Below are positions 1 through 10,200 of a DNA stretch of 64,000 nucleotides, one piece after another. The stretch lies in NCBI GenBank assembly GCA_905250025.1, contig CAJNOJ010000372.1, forward strand, positions 24,856 to 88,855, read 5' to 3'. Numbering within the stretch: position 1 is the stretch's first letter; each line of letters begins with the position of its first letter. Below the pieces are notes generated by a model that was not told the DNA's origin, searched no databases, and saw only the letters and a list, made by a program, of their open reading frames with translations. This DNA comes from Adineta ricciae. Taxonomy: Eukaryota; Rotifera; Eurotatoria; Adinetida; Adinetidae. Made by a program: the position numbers and the translations under genes.

Positions 1-1324
1 TCTGCATTAGATTTGAATTTTTGAGTATAGGGTATGGTAAAGTTAAAATGAGAAGAAGGTAACCGAGAATATTGATCTTCACCCGAACCAAACGTAATTA
101 ACAAAGGCAATGCATCATTGATTGTTCCTAATTTTGGAAAAGGAAAATCAGGTTAACATTGAACATTTATCTGCCATTGTCTCAATCACCATAGTAGGAA
201 AATTAGTTGTTTCAAACCGAAATTATTCATCAAGATTTATTTCTCAAAAACATTTGCATCAGAAAATGTTATGTTGTGAGTCTATGAATGGGATCATTAG
301 TTAATATTACGTTTCAAATATATACAAAACATAAATTCGTTTTTCTATCAAAATCATGTTTACTAGTTTATGTCATTTACATGACAAAAAAGTGAAAGAT
401 TTTCTAAATATTAGTTTCCTGTTATACGTGAAAATATCGACTTTTATTTAGAATCGAAAGTATTCAATTAGCAGAAATTCACTCAGCTATGATAAACTTT
501 GATGACTGTCGTATTCTACTAGGAAGGTGTGTCTATCGGATCTGTCTGACGAAAACTATGAAGTTCGGTATCGAATGCGAATATGTAATAGGTGAACCTT
601 TGGGAATAATGTACTTTTCTTTTTATTAACTTTTACGAATATCATGTCTTGGAATTATGATATACAAAAGATAAACGAATGTGTTATTTACCTGAACAAA
701 GTTATCTACTTTGAATAAATGACAATATTTTATCGTTTTGTTCACTGAAAAAAGATGATTGTTGCTTTTTACTCTTTCTATTTACAATAGAAGACTTTTT
801 CATAATGTTTTTAAGGATGAGAATGCGAATATAGAAACAATGAGATGCTTATTTATCTTGAAAATAGGTGAAACAAGAATGATGACGTATGTTGAAGGAT
901 TAGCTACAACTTTTTCTCATTTCCATCCACACTCTCACCAATTATCAATCTCGGTTCGTATCATTTTATAGCCTCCGTCGTTTTCTCTATAATTTGCCGT
1001 TGAACTTACGCTTCTTCAACATTATTTGGTACTGCGCAGATAGATTTTCAGTGTGTCGTATAGTTAGTTCTGTAAATATCGAAGATAAGATAAAAAAATA
1101 TCCGTTGATTTCATTTGCTGCTAAAAGAGAAAGAGAATTTGTTTCATTTTACCAGTGTGTAAAGTAGAAGATAAGCAAGAATTAGGAACGTTTTGTGATA
1201 AGTCTAATTATAGCTTGAATCAACTAATTCTGTAGTTTGTATAAGTTTAATAAAGAAATACGATGAATTTTGATTTATATGACATGATTTTAGATCTATT
1301 CTATATCGCACATTGTTTTCAAAA
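1..1324. other. AT-rich stretch without a recognisable gene
   Basis: I see only short open frames (the longest about 70 codons, at 759-971) with biased composition and no recognisable domain, splice structure or repeat. Nothing is annotated here. Confidence 0.5.
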
Positions 1325-1628
1325 ATGCGTGCACCTCTAATTTTTACATTCTGTGTTGTATATTGTTCATCAAGTTTGTTGCTTGGAATTGAGCTGGTAA
1401 AAACTACAAGTACAATTGCTTTGTTTTATCTCTATCAAAGAAGTAAAAGTTTCTAACAATAATTTTTGTTTGTTAAAAGGCTTTGTTCATCCCGGTGGCA
1501 TCCATCCTCAAGAACAGTTAGACTTTGTAAAAGAAAAAGTTGCTCAAAAAGAACAACCATATTTCAATGCATATCTCCAATTACTCAACAAGACTGCACA
1601 AGCATATGCATCGAATGAATCCGCTTGA
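1325..1628 (+). pseudogene. Truncated alginate-lyase-like secreted protein (N-terminal stub)
   Basis: Two exons fit: 1325-1373 from an ATG encoding a hydrophobic signal peptide, then 1480-1628 after an intron with a GTTTGT donor and an AAAAG acceptor. The phases match and give 65 residues. The mature start carries FVHPGGIHPQEQLDFV and then a KEQPYFNAY segment. This resembles the N-terminus of alginate-lyase superfamily proteins, where a conserved HPG..H motif precedes a long alpha/alpha toroid. The rest of the catalytic domain is missing, because a TGA follows at once, so I read it as a truncated gene. The short exon 1 and its donor are inference; the second exon is clearer. Family assignment is from motif memory only. 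The truncation sits just upstream of an inverted repeat and a single N, so an assembly break is an alternative to real loss. Confidence 0.45.
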
Positions 1629-1742
1629 AGTGGCCAAGATCTGTTAATATGCATAGACGAATTAACATAATAACCAGGAATAGAAAAATTAGCGACGGCA
1701 TGAGTAGGATGAGTGAATGCTTGTGCAGTCTTGTTGAGTAAT
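1580..1742. repeat. 26-nt perfect inverted repeat ending at an N
   Basis: Bases 1580-1605 (attactcaacaagactgcac and six more) recur as their exact reverse complement at 1717-1742, with a 111-nt loop. Base 1743 is N. The left arm is coding sequence of the alginate-lyase-like stub. A copied inverted fragment stopping exactly at an N looks like a fold-back read or a contig-end artefact, but a real small inverted duplication is possible. Confidence 0.75.
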
Positions 1743-1938
1743 NCAGCCGATATATTGATTATGTTCAGTCAGCGAGACCGATCATTTATCCAACACACCA
1801 TTTTGCTTGGACATTTCCAACATTGATGAGAATTCAACTGAATGACTATTTCTAACTGTGTAGAAGATATATTCTTCTAATACGTCTTAATGAATGAGTA
1901 TTTTCCCTTCTTTGAGTAGATGTGTTGATGGCATCGCA

Positions 1939-2691
1939 TTAATCCTTTTTTGAAATGTTAAAAACTTTATTTCGAAAACAAAACTCCATGTTCGGAAAGA
2001 ATCTTTTTCCTAAAATATAATCTCGTCCGATTTTAATCAGTTTATCGTGCATTGAAATTGCTCTAGACAGATCACGATTACAATGCATCTCACACGTTGC
2101 TATCAAACGAAATTTCTTTGCATCGTTTATCACAAAAAACGATACATTGACAGAACAATTCACGATCTCACTACAGTACAATCAGCGATTATTTTCGTTG
2201 CCAATGGTCTTTTTCCAATAAAACAGATTCTATCAGCACGATTAATAGTTCGATTAGATAAATCATGATAATACTTCAATCGTCGAAGAAGTTTTTCCGG
2301 TTTCTTCGATCGTACAATAATCATTGGTGCAACAATAAACAACTGTATCCATACAGAATGCCTCACATGAAGAAGATTCCGTCATTTAATTGGTTCAAAG
2401 AAACAAACATTTGTTTCGCTTCTTCGGGTTGGAATTTATGATCGAATTAGATTTTGTAACAATTGAATTCGATATTGGACTCCACCAAACATAAACATTA
2501 TTGATGAAATATTCAATTGAAAGAAATAATTTGTATAAACCAATGTCTTCTTCGGATAATTCACATTCAACTGGTAATGAAGTTCTTTTCGGATCTGAAT
2601 CGCCGATTTTCAATTGAAATTCACATGATGGATATATTAATGATTGAACAACTGAGGTAAAGATCATGAAAATGAAAATAGTTGGAAGCAT
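1939..2691 (-). pseudogene. Frameshifted gene for a secreted protein of unknown function
   Basis: On the minus strand an ATG at 2691 opens a frame beginning MLPTIFIFMIF, a plausible signal peptide, followed by about 75 residues. Protein-like sequence then continues in other frames: an EEAKQMFVSLNQLNDG segment near 2420-2370, a frame starting near 2366 with VRHSVWIQLF, and a third from about 2181 to 1939. No convincing GT..AG introns connect the pieces. I therefore favour a gene broken by at least two frameshifts over a spliced gene. No domain is recognised. Chance open frames are a real alternative in such AT-rich DNA. Confidence 0.35.
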
Positions 2692-3060
2692 TGCAATCAA
2701 ATTGAACAGCAGATAATTGTGAGCAATGCGCTTTTTTTCGACTTTTGCATAGATTTATTTCGAATCATTTACGCAAAAAGCTTTTTTTCAGAATCAAATC
2801 GAATAAAAGCCATGGTAAACGACACGAAGATGTTTGCGGGTAGTAGTAGTAATATTAAAAGTCGCCCTTTTATTCACACTCGTCACTCATCGTGTAATCG
2901 CACAGTAACATCGAAATTATATTCAATCTGCATCAAAGTCTAAAAGATTTCGTCGAACATGTTCTTTTTTTATTTTCCATACATGACGAAGGCTTAGAAA
3001 CTCCTGTGAGATCGAAGACGGATAATCCATTTGTTTAAGACTATATCAAATTCGCATGAT

Positions 3061-3802
3061 TCAGTGAAAAAAAAAGAAAGGCGGCATTATAAGTGTTTCT
3101 TCCTCGTTGAAAGTTGAATAAGGTGCCACGTCACGGCTATCATCTTCATTTATAACGAGAATAAAAAGAGTATTATCAGCAACGAATTCTGCTTCATCAC
3201 GACTTCGAGTTCTAGAAAGAAAGCTTAAGCCCTGGAACCTGTCACCAGCTGACTGGCGATATTGTTCAACTAAACTCTCGGATAAGTCGACTGCACGATA
3301 GAGAGTCATTTTTTTGTCAGTACGCGGATTTGGAAGCATCTCTCGAAGGAAAGCAAAGAGACCGAGAGTGCGCGCTTTTATTCTCCACAACGTCTGATGT
3401 TGCTCGTCCAATTCGTCAGTCTGAAGTCGCATTGCTTCATTTAATCTCCTGAATAGAAACGAGCCGTGACTATAGAGTTCAGCGCAACTCTCAGCCACCT
3501 CTTTCCTTGATGCTTAGCAGCTTTCGAGCGATTCATTCGGCGTGCTTTTGTTTGCTTATTTTCTCTCCTTCATTAACAATGCCATCAGCTGCTTTCTCGA
3601 CGATTACTGACAGAAGAGTTAAGTCATCTGCTTCCTCACAACTGAGACCAAAGTTCTCTTGGAAAGCTTCTTCTAAGAAGTCACAGCTACTAAACAAACC
3701 AAAAGATGTCTCAGAAATAATAGCATGGGCTGCGAATCTCTCTTCTCGAAGTCGCCTCGGGAAGTTCGTGTTGAAATGCTTCTTCAATGATGGCACTGTC
3801 AA
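3061..3802 (-). CDS. R-S-E type ADP-ribosyltransferase (5' end uncertain)
   Basis: The minus-strand frame ending at 3061 carries the three landmarks of arginine-specific mono-ADP-ribosyltransferases: LYRAV (the NAD-binding Arg), GLSFLSRT (the Ser of the S-x-S strand) and FNEEETLIMP (the E-x-E catalytic motif). Members of this family transfer ADP-ribose from NAD to protein arginines; similar genes are numerous in bdelloids. An upstream frame (3802-3533) holds an acidic, helical-looking region. It cannot be joined by simple reading, because a TAA lies six codons before the GTG at 3498. A small intron (donor GTTAAT, acceptor GCTAAG, about 75 nt) would join them, but a frameshift is as likely. 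No ATG is in place: the upstream frame opens at TTG next to an acceptor-like TTGACAG. So either an earlier exon is unseen or the gene is decayed. The catalytic motifs themselves look intact. Confidence 0.6.
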
Positions 3803-4555
3803 TATTACATAGGGACTCCATTTCTAGGGTTCTTTGGAAGACCAGACGTCCTCGTTTGATTTCCACTAACATTCAATGAATTGCTTTTGTAAATGGGCTG
3901 TCAGAACGTGTGACATAGTTGAAACAATTTGCTACAAGCGATCGTCTTAGCAGTTTGCACTATAACTGAATTTTAAAGAGCTTTTTATAGAACTGATAAG
4001 AAGCAAGCTTGCTACCGATGCACGTTTGTCTTTAGCAGTCGGGTTGATTAAAATAATCATGGATGGAAAGTTAAGGGCAAGTAGATAACTTGTATACATT
4101 GAGTGCCAGTAGAATAAAGAAAGACATGATTCATGTAATACAAATAAGAAGAAAAAGATCATAAAACTGTTTTTTCCAGATACACAATTGCGACGTTGAA
4201 TCCGACCAGAGTGAGAGTATGAGCAAGGATGAAGACGCTATACACACGTCAACGCCAATTCTACTTATTTCGATATACTAAGGATAGAATCATGCGCAAT
4301 AAGGATTATTCATCCTGTGCATTTGTACACGATCAATTCTATTTTGACAGCACTCAAGGCGTGACTTTTGCATTTATTAGGTTGAATTCTGGTTGCCAGT
4401 ATTTATAATAAGAATACTTCATGTTGAGAAAGAATCAACAAAGTATTCCAGAAAATCTTGTTCGTACAACTCATGATTGATGTGACTTAAAACAAGTTTG
4501 ACTTCTCATTTCAATCATCTCTGGATTTTGTTCAAGCACTTTCCTAACATCGTCA
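3803..4555. other. No gene recognised
   Basis: Minus-strand frame 4162-3947 is rich in F, L and S and lacks any motif; I treat it as chance. Nothing else stands out. Confidence 0.4.
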
Positions 4556-4803
4556 ATGAATACTTATTCGAAAGTCGCTGTTGTAATCATCATACTTACC
4601 ATAGTGATTGTAGTTATCACTGTACCAACTGGTCTCTCTTTCCAAAAGGAGAACAAGCAAAGTTGTCTAACAGGTATACTATACTGTTTCTTTTGTTATA
4701 CATAATAAGTTTCATTTATTGATCAGATGCATCTTCAAGTTCTCCGACATATAGATCGCCTTATCCTCTAATCGCAAGAGAAACAACTTTAATCCAGCTC
4801 TAA
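4556..4803 (+). pseudogene. Membrane-anchor stub of an FG-GAP-type protein
   Basis: Exon 1 (4556-4673) starts at an ATG and encodes a short cytosolic tail (MNTYSK) and a strong transmembrane helix rich in V and I. A short intron 4674-4726 (GTATAC..GATCAG) keeps the frame into exon 2 (4727-4803), a Ser/Thr/Pro-rich stalk that ends at TAA after 64 residues in total. The architecture (single TM near the N-terminus, low-complexity stalk, small introns) is the same as in the intact FG-GAP protein at 61304-62927. FG-GAP motif fragments reappear downstream at 6251-6468. I infer that this is the start of a decayed gene of that family, not a functional small protein. The splice structure is directly visible; the family link is inference. 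Confidence 0.5.
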
Positions 4804-6250
4804 ATATACAAATCTAATAGCTATAAATGAATATGGTCCATTTACATCGGCCAACGAGATACAGATTATGTTCAAATACTACAGTGAAATACACTCCGTT
4901 AATTGCAATTCCATTTGCTTACGAAGATTGCAAAATATTGACTAATGTAAGTGGTCCTGATTTTTTTCATTTTACTTCAATAAAGATTTCACGTACGAGG
5001 AGATGAATTGATATTCAATAGGTCAGTTCATACCATGGTAAGGGGTGGGTGAGGGTGTGAGGGGACTAAAAGAGCAAATATAGATGAAAGGACAGGTGTA
5101 ACAAAGATACTCTTACCTTCACCCTCAGTCTCAACTCCGTACTAAGCAGACAGTATTGATATTGTTCGAATAATTCATATGTGTACTATTATCCGAAATG
5201 ATAGTTGTCGTTACAGACAATGGTTCCACTACTGTGTGGCTTCTCATCGAGTTGTTTTGAAGTTCTAAACAAAGAGAATATTACTATATAGTTAAAATTG
5301 AAACGAGGAAAAGCTGTCTTGCCCATTAAGCTCTGTGCTGCCCGCTGACACTCGATAGCTTAAAATGCTGCTATCAGATATTCAAAATTTCCATCAGAGG
5401 TTTTCCATCGCTCAAAGAGCTGTTGAAATACGTTTTATGTCCCACCACTAGTCGGATCATGGACGATACGTCGTGCAATATCGCTTTCCGACAGGAAATT
5501 TAAGCTTTTTTCGTTCGTTATCACTTGGGTGGTCTAAGATATCAAGCAATACTTTTCGAAACTGTAACTTTGCGTCTTCCATGAATGAAAAAATTCACAC
5601 AACCATTAGCAAAAACAACTAGTGTGAGGATGATCCGCATATAACTGTACAGATGAAGGAAATATTCACTATTATCTCCCGACATCTGCTACCAATGCAA
5701 AAGTTTTACATGATCAAAATATAGTAAATTCACATCTACACCGATCAATGTTGCCATTTTAAAATGATGAATAGATTCAATCTGGGCATAAATGTCTTAC
5801 GAAAAAAAAAACAATAAGTTCGCAGGCGAAGAAACTTGAAGCATATTGATATCTTTGTGTTCGACCGCTTTTCAACGTGTAATGTTTTGATGTAAATATG
5901 TCTTAATTGACAACGGGTAATTCCGGTAGTCTCCTTCATATTAAGCATTTTTTGTAGAGAATCCCAAATGAATATCTGTAATCTTTGATGAAGTAATGCG
6001 TTGTTTCGATTTGTATGGACGGTGAACTTGTCAACCATCACGAATAAAAAGTATGCGGAAAAATTACCTTTACTTATGATCTTTCACTGAAGCAGTAAGA
6101 GCACCCAATTGCTATCCACCTGAAAAAGATGTTCCTAGAACAAATGACATTTACAACTCGATTTGTGAATGATCTAACCTCAGGTGCATTAATGTGAGTT
6201 TTGAAGATCAAAAAATATGTTTTGTTGACAGCAGATTCGATACAGAAGCT
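4804..6250. other. Gene debris and a G-rich tract, no intact gene
   Basis: This stretch lies between the membrane-anchor stub and the FG-GAP fragments and probably represents decayed sequence of the same gene plus insertions. It contains a telomere-like G-rich tract at 5038-5064. Minus-strand frame 6041-5745 has no recognisable domain. Confidence 0.4.
5038..5064 (+). repeat. G-rich telomere-like tract
   Basis: The G-rich strand reads GGTAAGGGGTGGGTGAGGG and continues TGTGAGGGG. It is degenerate but resembles TGTGGG-type bdelloid telomeric repeats. Similar tracts occur at 41401, 42575 and 56614. Confidence 0.5.
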
Positions 6251-6468
6251 ATTGAGATTGATGATTTCAACGGTGGCGATCGACAAGACATTGTTGATAT
6301 ATTATTTCAGCATGAAAATAAAGTCTTGAGTGCAAGAAGCTCACTTCTTGCTAGAAATCTAGACAAATAAAATCCATGGCTGCCAAAGATTTTAATTGTG
6401 AAGGCATTTTAGACATTGTTGTTCGTAAAGATTCATCTCGCACTTTCTATGTTATTACGATTTATTGA
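6251..6468 (+). pseudogene. FG-GAP repeat fragments
   Basis: Two calcium-loop-like motifs are visible: DDFNGGDRQDIVDILF from 6263 and, in the frame from the ATG at 6376, AAKDFNCEGILDIVV. They match the D-F-N-x-D-G-x-x-D-I-V pattern of FG-GAP/VCBS beta-propeller blades, which is intact seven times in the gene at 61304-62927. Frames change and stops intervene (TAA after the first motif, TGA at 6466-6468), so this is a relic, presumably the body of the gene whose membrane anchor survives at 4556-4803. Confidence 0.6.
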
Positions 6469-7250
6469 TGGTGAAATTCGGCGTTTAAATAGTTGATTTG
6501 TCAAGCTATGGATTAATATCAATGCTTTTAATGGAAGTGAATGTTCAGTTATTATCGATAAGGATTTAGATTCTGATTTCATAGACATTTTTTTATAGGT
6601 TGGTCAAAAAGATTAAAATTGGTTTGCTTCTCAGTAATATTTGACTTTTTTTGTGCATTATTACATTGATTCATCTATTCATTTTGCTTATTAATCGAGT
6701 AATTATCTGTTTTCTTCTAGAACTTGAATTGATTTTGGCTTGCCAATGTTTGTATGATTTTTCTGTGTAGTCGCTATTTCAAAATCGAAATATCTCGGCT
6801 ACACGTGTTACTTTTCTTTTCTTTATCTCTCCTCCGCCGCAAAAACAAATAAATATATAAAAAAATGTAAGTCTGCAATAAGATAAAAGAGAACGGTTTC
6901 TTTCTTCTAACAAGTAACTTACATCGAATTTACTTTTATTACTCACAAATGTGATAAATGCTCTACTTCGCGGCTATTTGACAATAGATGATCCAATTGA
7001 TATTCTTCGTTCGATGATGTCATACATGTTTCTTTTATTTTTTTCCCCTCTTTACGACGTTGTTGGAATTTTCCTCCTTCTATAACCTTATATATCGTGT
7101 ATCTTTAATCATAACAAGATAAAAATATTTCACTATTATCTCATTTATCTCTCATAAAATACGCTAGTTGGCAATAAGTTAATTAATAAAAGAAACCGCT
7201 ATTAGGGAATAGTCAGCTGTATGTTCTTCTTTTGTAGATTGAATATTACA
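6469..7250. other. Intergenic / 5' region of the LRR gene
   Basis: AT-rich, without a recognisable gene. An acceptor-like TTTTGTAG at 7231-7238 just before the LRR-gene ATG suggests a 5'-UTR intron. Confidence 0.4.
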
Positions 7251-10200
7251 ATGACCGACAAATCCCTATCAATATTACCTAACGAACCATTGTATCATAT
7301 TTTGAAGTATCTTGATACACACTTTATTATTTTCACGTTACGTCGTATATCCAAACAATTCTATGATATTACCAATCGTTATAATGGATATCTACTCGAT
7401 GTTAATTCGATATCATCATTACATTTGAAAATCATATCACGAATTATCCGACCGGAAAGTATAACTGCACTGAAGTTTCATGACGAACCAAATCAACAAA
7501 GTCAAATTGGATTATTTTTCTCAATTTTCAATATCGATCAATTGGTTTCATTGAAAATGATTGTAGTGGGTGATTGTTTTCATTCGGAAAATTATCAACA
7601 TTTGCAAAAAGTTGTNCAAACAATAGTTATAGCAAAATTCACTATGGATCAATCTGGACCTTCAAAACACTGTTCACAATTGTTATCATTGACAATTGGT
7701 GATAGTGTTTTATCCATGTTGGATTTCGGATTGCTTCTTTCGTTGACACCGTCATTAATCAGACTCAATCTAAGATCTTATCGAACAACGTTGGATTCAA
7801 TTAGCAATGGATCAGATTGGTCCGACTTAATTCAAACAAAACTATCCAATCTAAGAATATTTCATTTTTTCTTTTCTTATTCTTTAAAAGAAAGAAGCGA
7901 AGCGAAAGATTTGGATTTATTGATCAATCACTTTCGAACTCCATTTTGGTTGCATGAAAAGCAATGGATTGTCACATGTGATTATTACTTACACAACAAT
8001 CTGGTGAATATTTATACAACACCTCAATGCACCATGGATTTTGAAAAACAAATACGCTGCATTAAGTCAAAGCAAGCTTCTTCGATTATGCTAAGGTTTC
8101 ATTCAATCGTTGATTTGCTATCAATGACGAACGACGCTACAGAATCAACTCCGTTGACGACATTGAACTTGGATGATGAAAATATTCAAATGCACGATAT
8201 CAAATATTTGGCATATGCATTACAAACGAATAAAGTAATTATTGCTTAACTTCATCGCGTATGAGAAAAATTGAGATTCCTGTAGACAGTCAAACATTTT
8301 ACAATGAAAAACAATGCCATTGGAGAAGAAGGAGCACGATACATTGCTGAAGCTTTACGAACGAATACGGTAATAGAGACATTTCGATATTTTTCATTTC
8401 GAATTCATTTTGAAGACATTGATATCAATTGATTTGGACGGAAATCGAATCGGAAATAAAGGAGTACAGTACTTGGTTGATGGATTACAACACAATACGG
8501 TGAAATTCTAAAAAACAGACATTTGATATATTTTGTACGATTGATTGTGTAGGTTATTCGGAGTATCTTTCTTGGAGGGAACGATATTGGTGAAGATGGC
8601 GCGTTGCACCTGGCTGAAGGAATCAAGCGTATGAAGACACTTACGACGCTTGGTCTAAATGACAATCAAATTGGAACATGTGGAGCAAAATACCTGAGTG
8701 ACGCTTTAAGAGATAATCAAGCCCTTGTTATTTCCCATCTTCTCCTACGGGGAAATAAGCTTGGTGATGAGGGTGTACAGAGTTTAGTTAAGGGCTTCAG
8801 AAATAACACGGTAATCTTCTTTTTCGAAGCGAAAATGTCTTCGTATTCTTGTCTTCATTAAGACACTCGTGACCCTTCAACTTAGTGACAATCAAATTGG
8901 AGTGAAAGGAACACAGTATCTCAGTGATTTCCTGCGAACTAATACAGAAAGTTTCCACCATTTGTGATATATGAGCGAATTAGATGTTGGAGTCTTTTTG
9001 TAGACGATTTCTCATCTTCATCTTGACAATAATGACATTCGAGACGAAGGAGCACGGTATCTTTTCGAAAGTTTAATGAAGAACACGGTATGTTTTCTGA
9101 TTTGACACTACTTCATTAGCTTTTTTCTCCAAAATAGACACTTACTTTACTTACTCTCAATGGAAACAAGATTGGAATTACTGGTGCACAATGTTTAGCC
9201 AATGCGCTCAGAAATAAAAGGGTAAATAATTTTCTTTTACAAAGATTTGATTGAATATTTGATAACACAGGAACTAATTCAACTTGATTTGAGGGATAAT
9301 AATCTTGGAGATCAGGGTGTATTACATGTTATTGAAATTCTGCAAGATATGGAAGTAATTCAGCATTTTGATTCGTCTCCCTTTGGTTCATTTATTTTTC
9401 GTAGACATTAAAATCACTCAATTTGAGTGCAAATGGAATCAGTGCTGCAACTGCAGAACGAATCTATGAATTATTTCAAAAGAAACATGTAACTTTCAAA
9501 TTTCGTCACTATATATTCATATCTGATGTTCTCAGAGATTGATCTATTTCGACCTGACAGATAATGACGAGTGTGCTGCTGCTGCAATGAATGCAGATTT
9601 TCAACTTCGAAACAGCGAGATACTCACACTGAATCTGCAATCGAAGAACATAGGAGACAAAGGAGTTACATTTATTGCTGATGCGTTGAAAAACAATACC
9701 GTTAGTGTTATTGAAGAACTTTGCTGGTATTTATAATGTTATTTTTGATATAGACACTTCGAGAGTTGGATCTGCGATCGAACAAGATTGGAGAAAAGGG
9801 AGCAGAAGCACTGTCTTTTGCATTACGCAATAATACAGTTTGTTTTGGAGTATTACGTACGGATTTATCTTATTTTTTTTTTACATAGATCCTGAAAAAA
9901 CTATGTCTTAGTGATAATGAAGATGTCCGTTGTGATATTATCGAGATGATTTTTATTCGAACTAGAAAAAGAAAGGTTAATAGAATCTATTTCTGATATA
10001 TTTTCGAAAACATCTCATTGACTAGACCCGAAAAATCATGTCATTCTTAGGAGAGAAGATGAATGACTTCGGAATTGAATATTTGCTCGGCACACTAAAC
10101 AACAATACAGTGAGTATCATCTATTTTCACCTTGCAACACATACAAAATTTACTATGTAGACTATTGAAGAACTCGAACTCTCTGCCAATGAAATCACAG

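Noticed and set aside
5745-6286. Two minus-strand frames of 98 and 70 codons
   Set aside because: They overlap FG-GAP debris on the plus strand and show no protein-like conservation.
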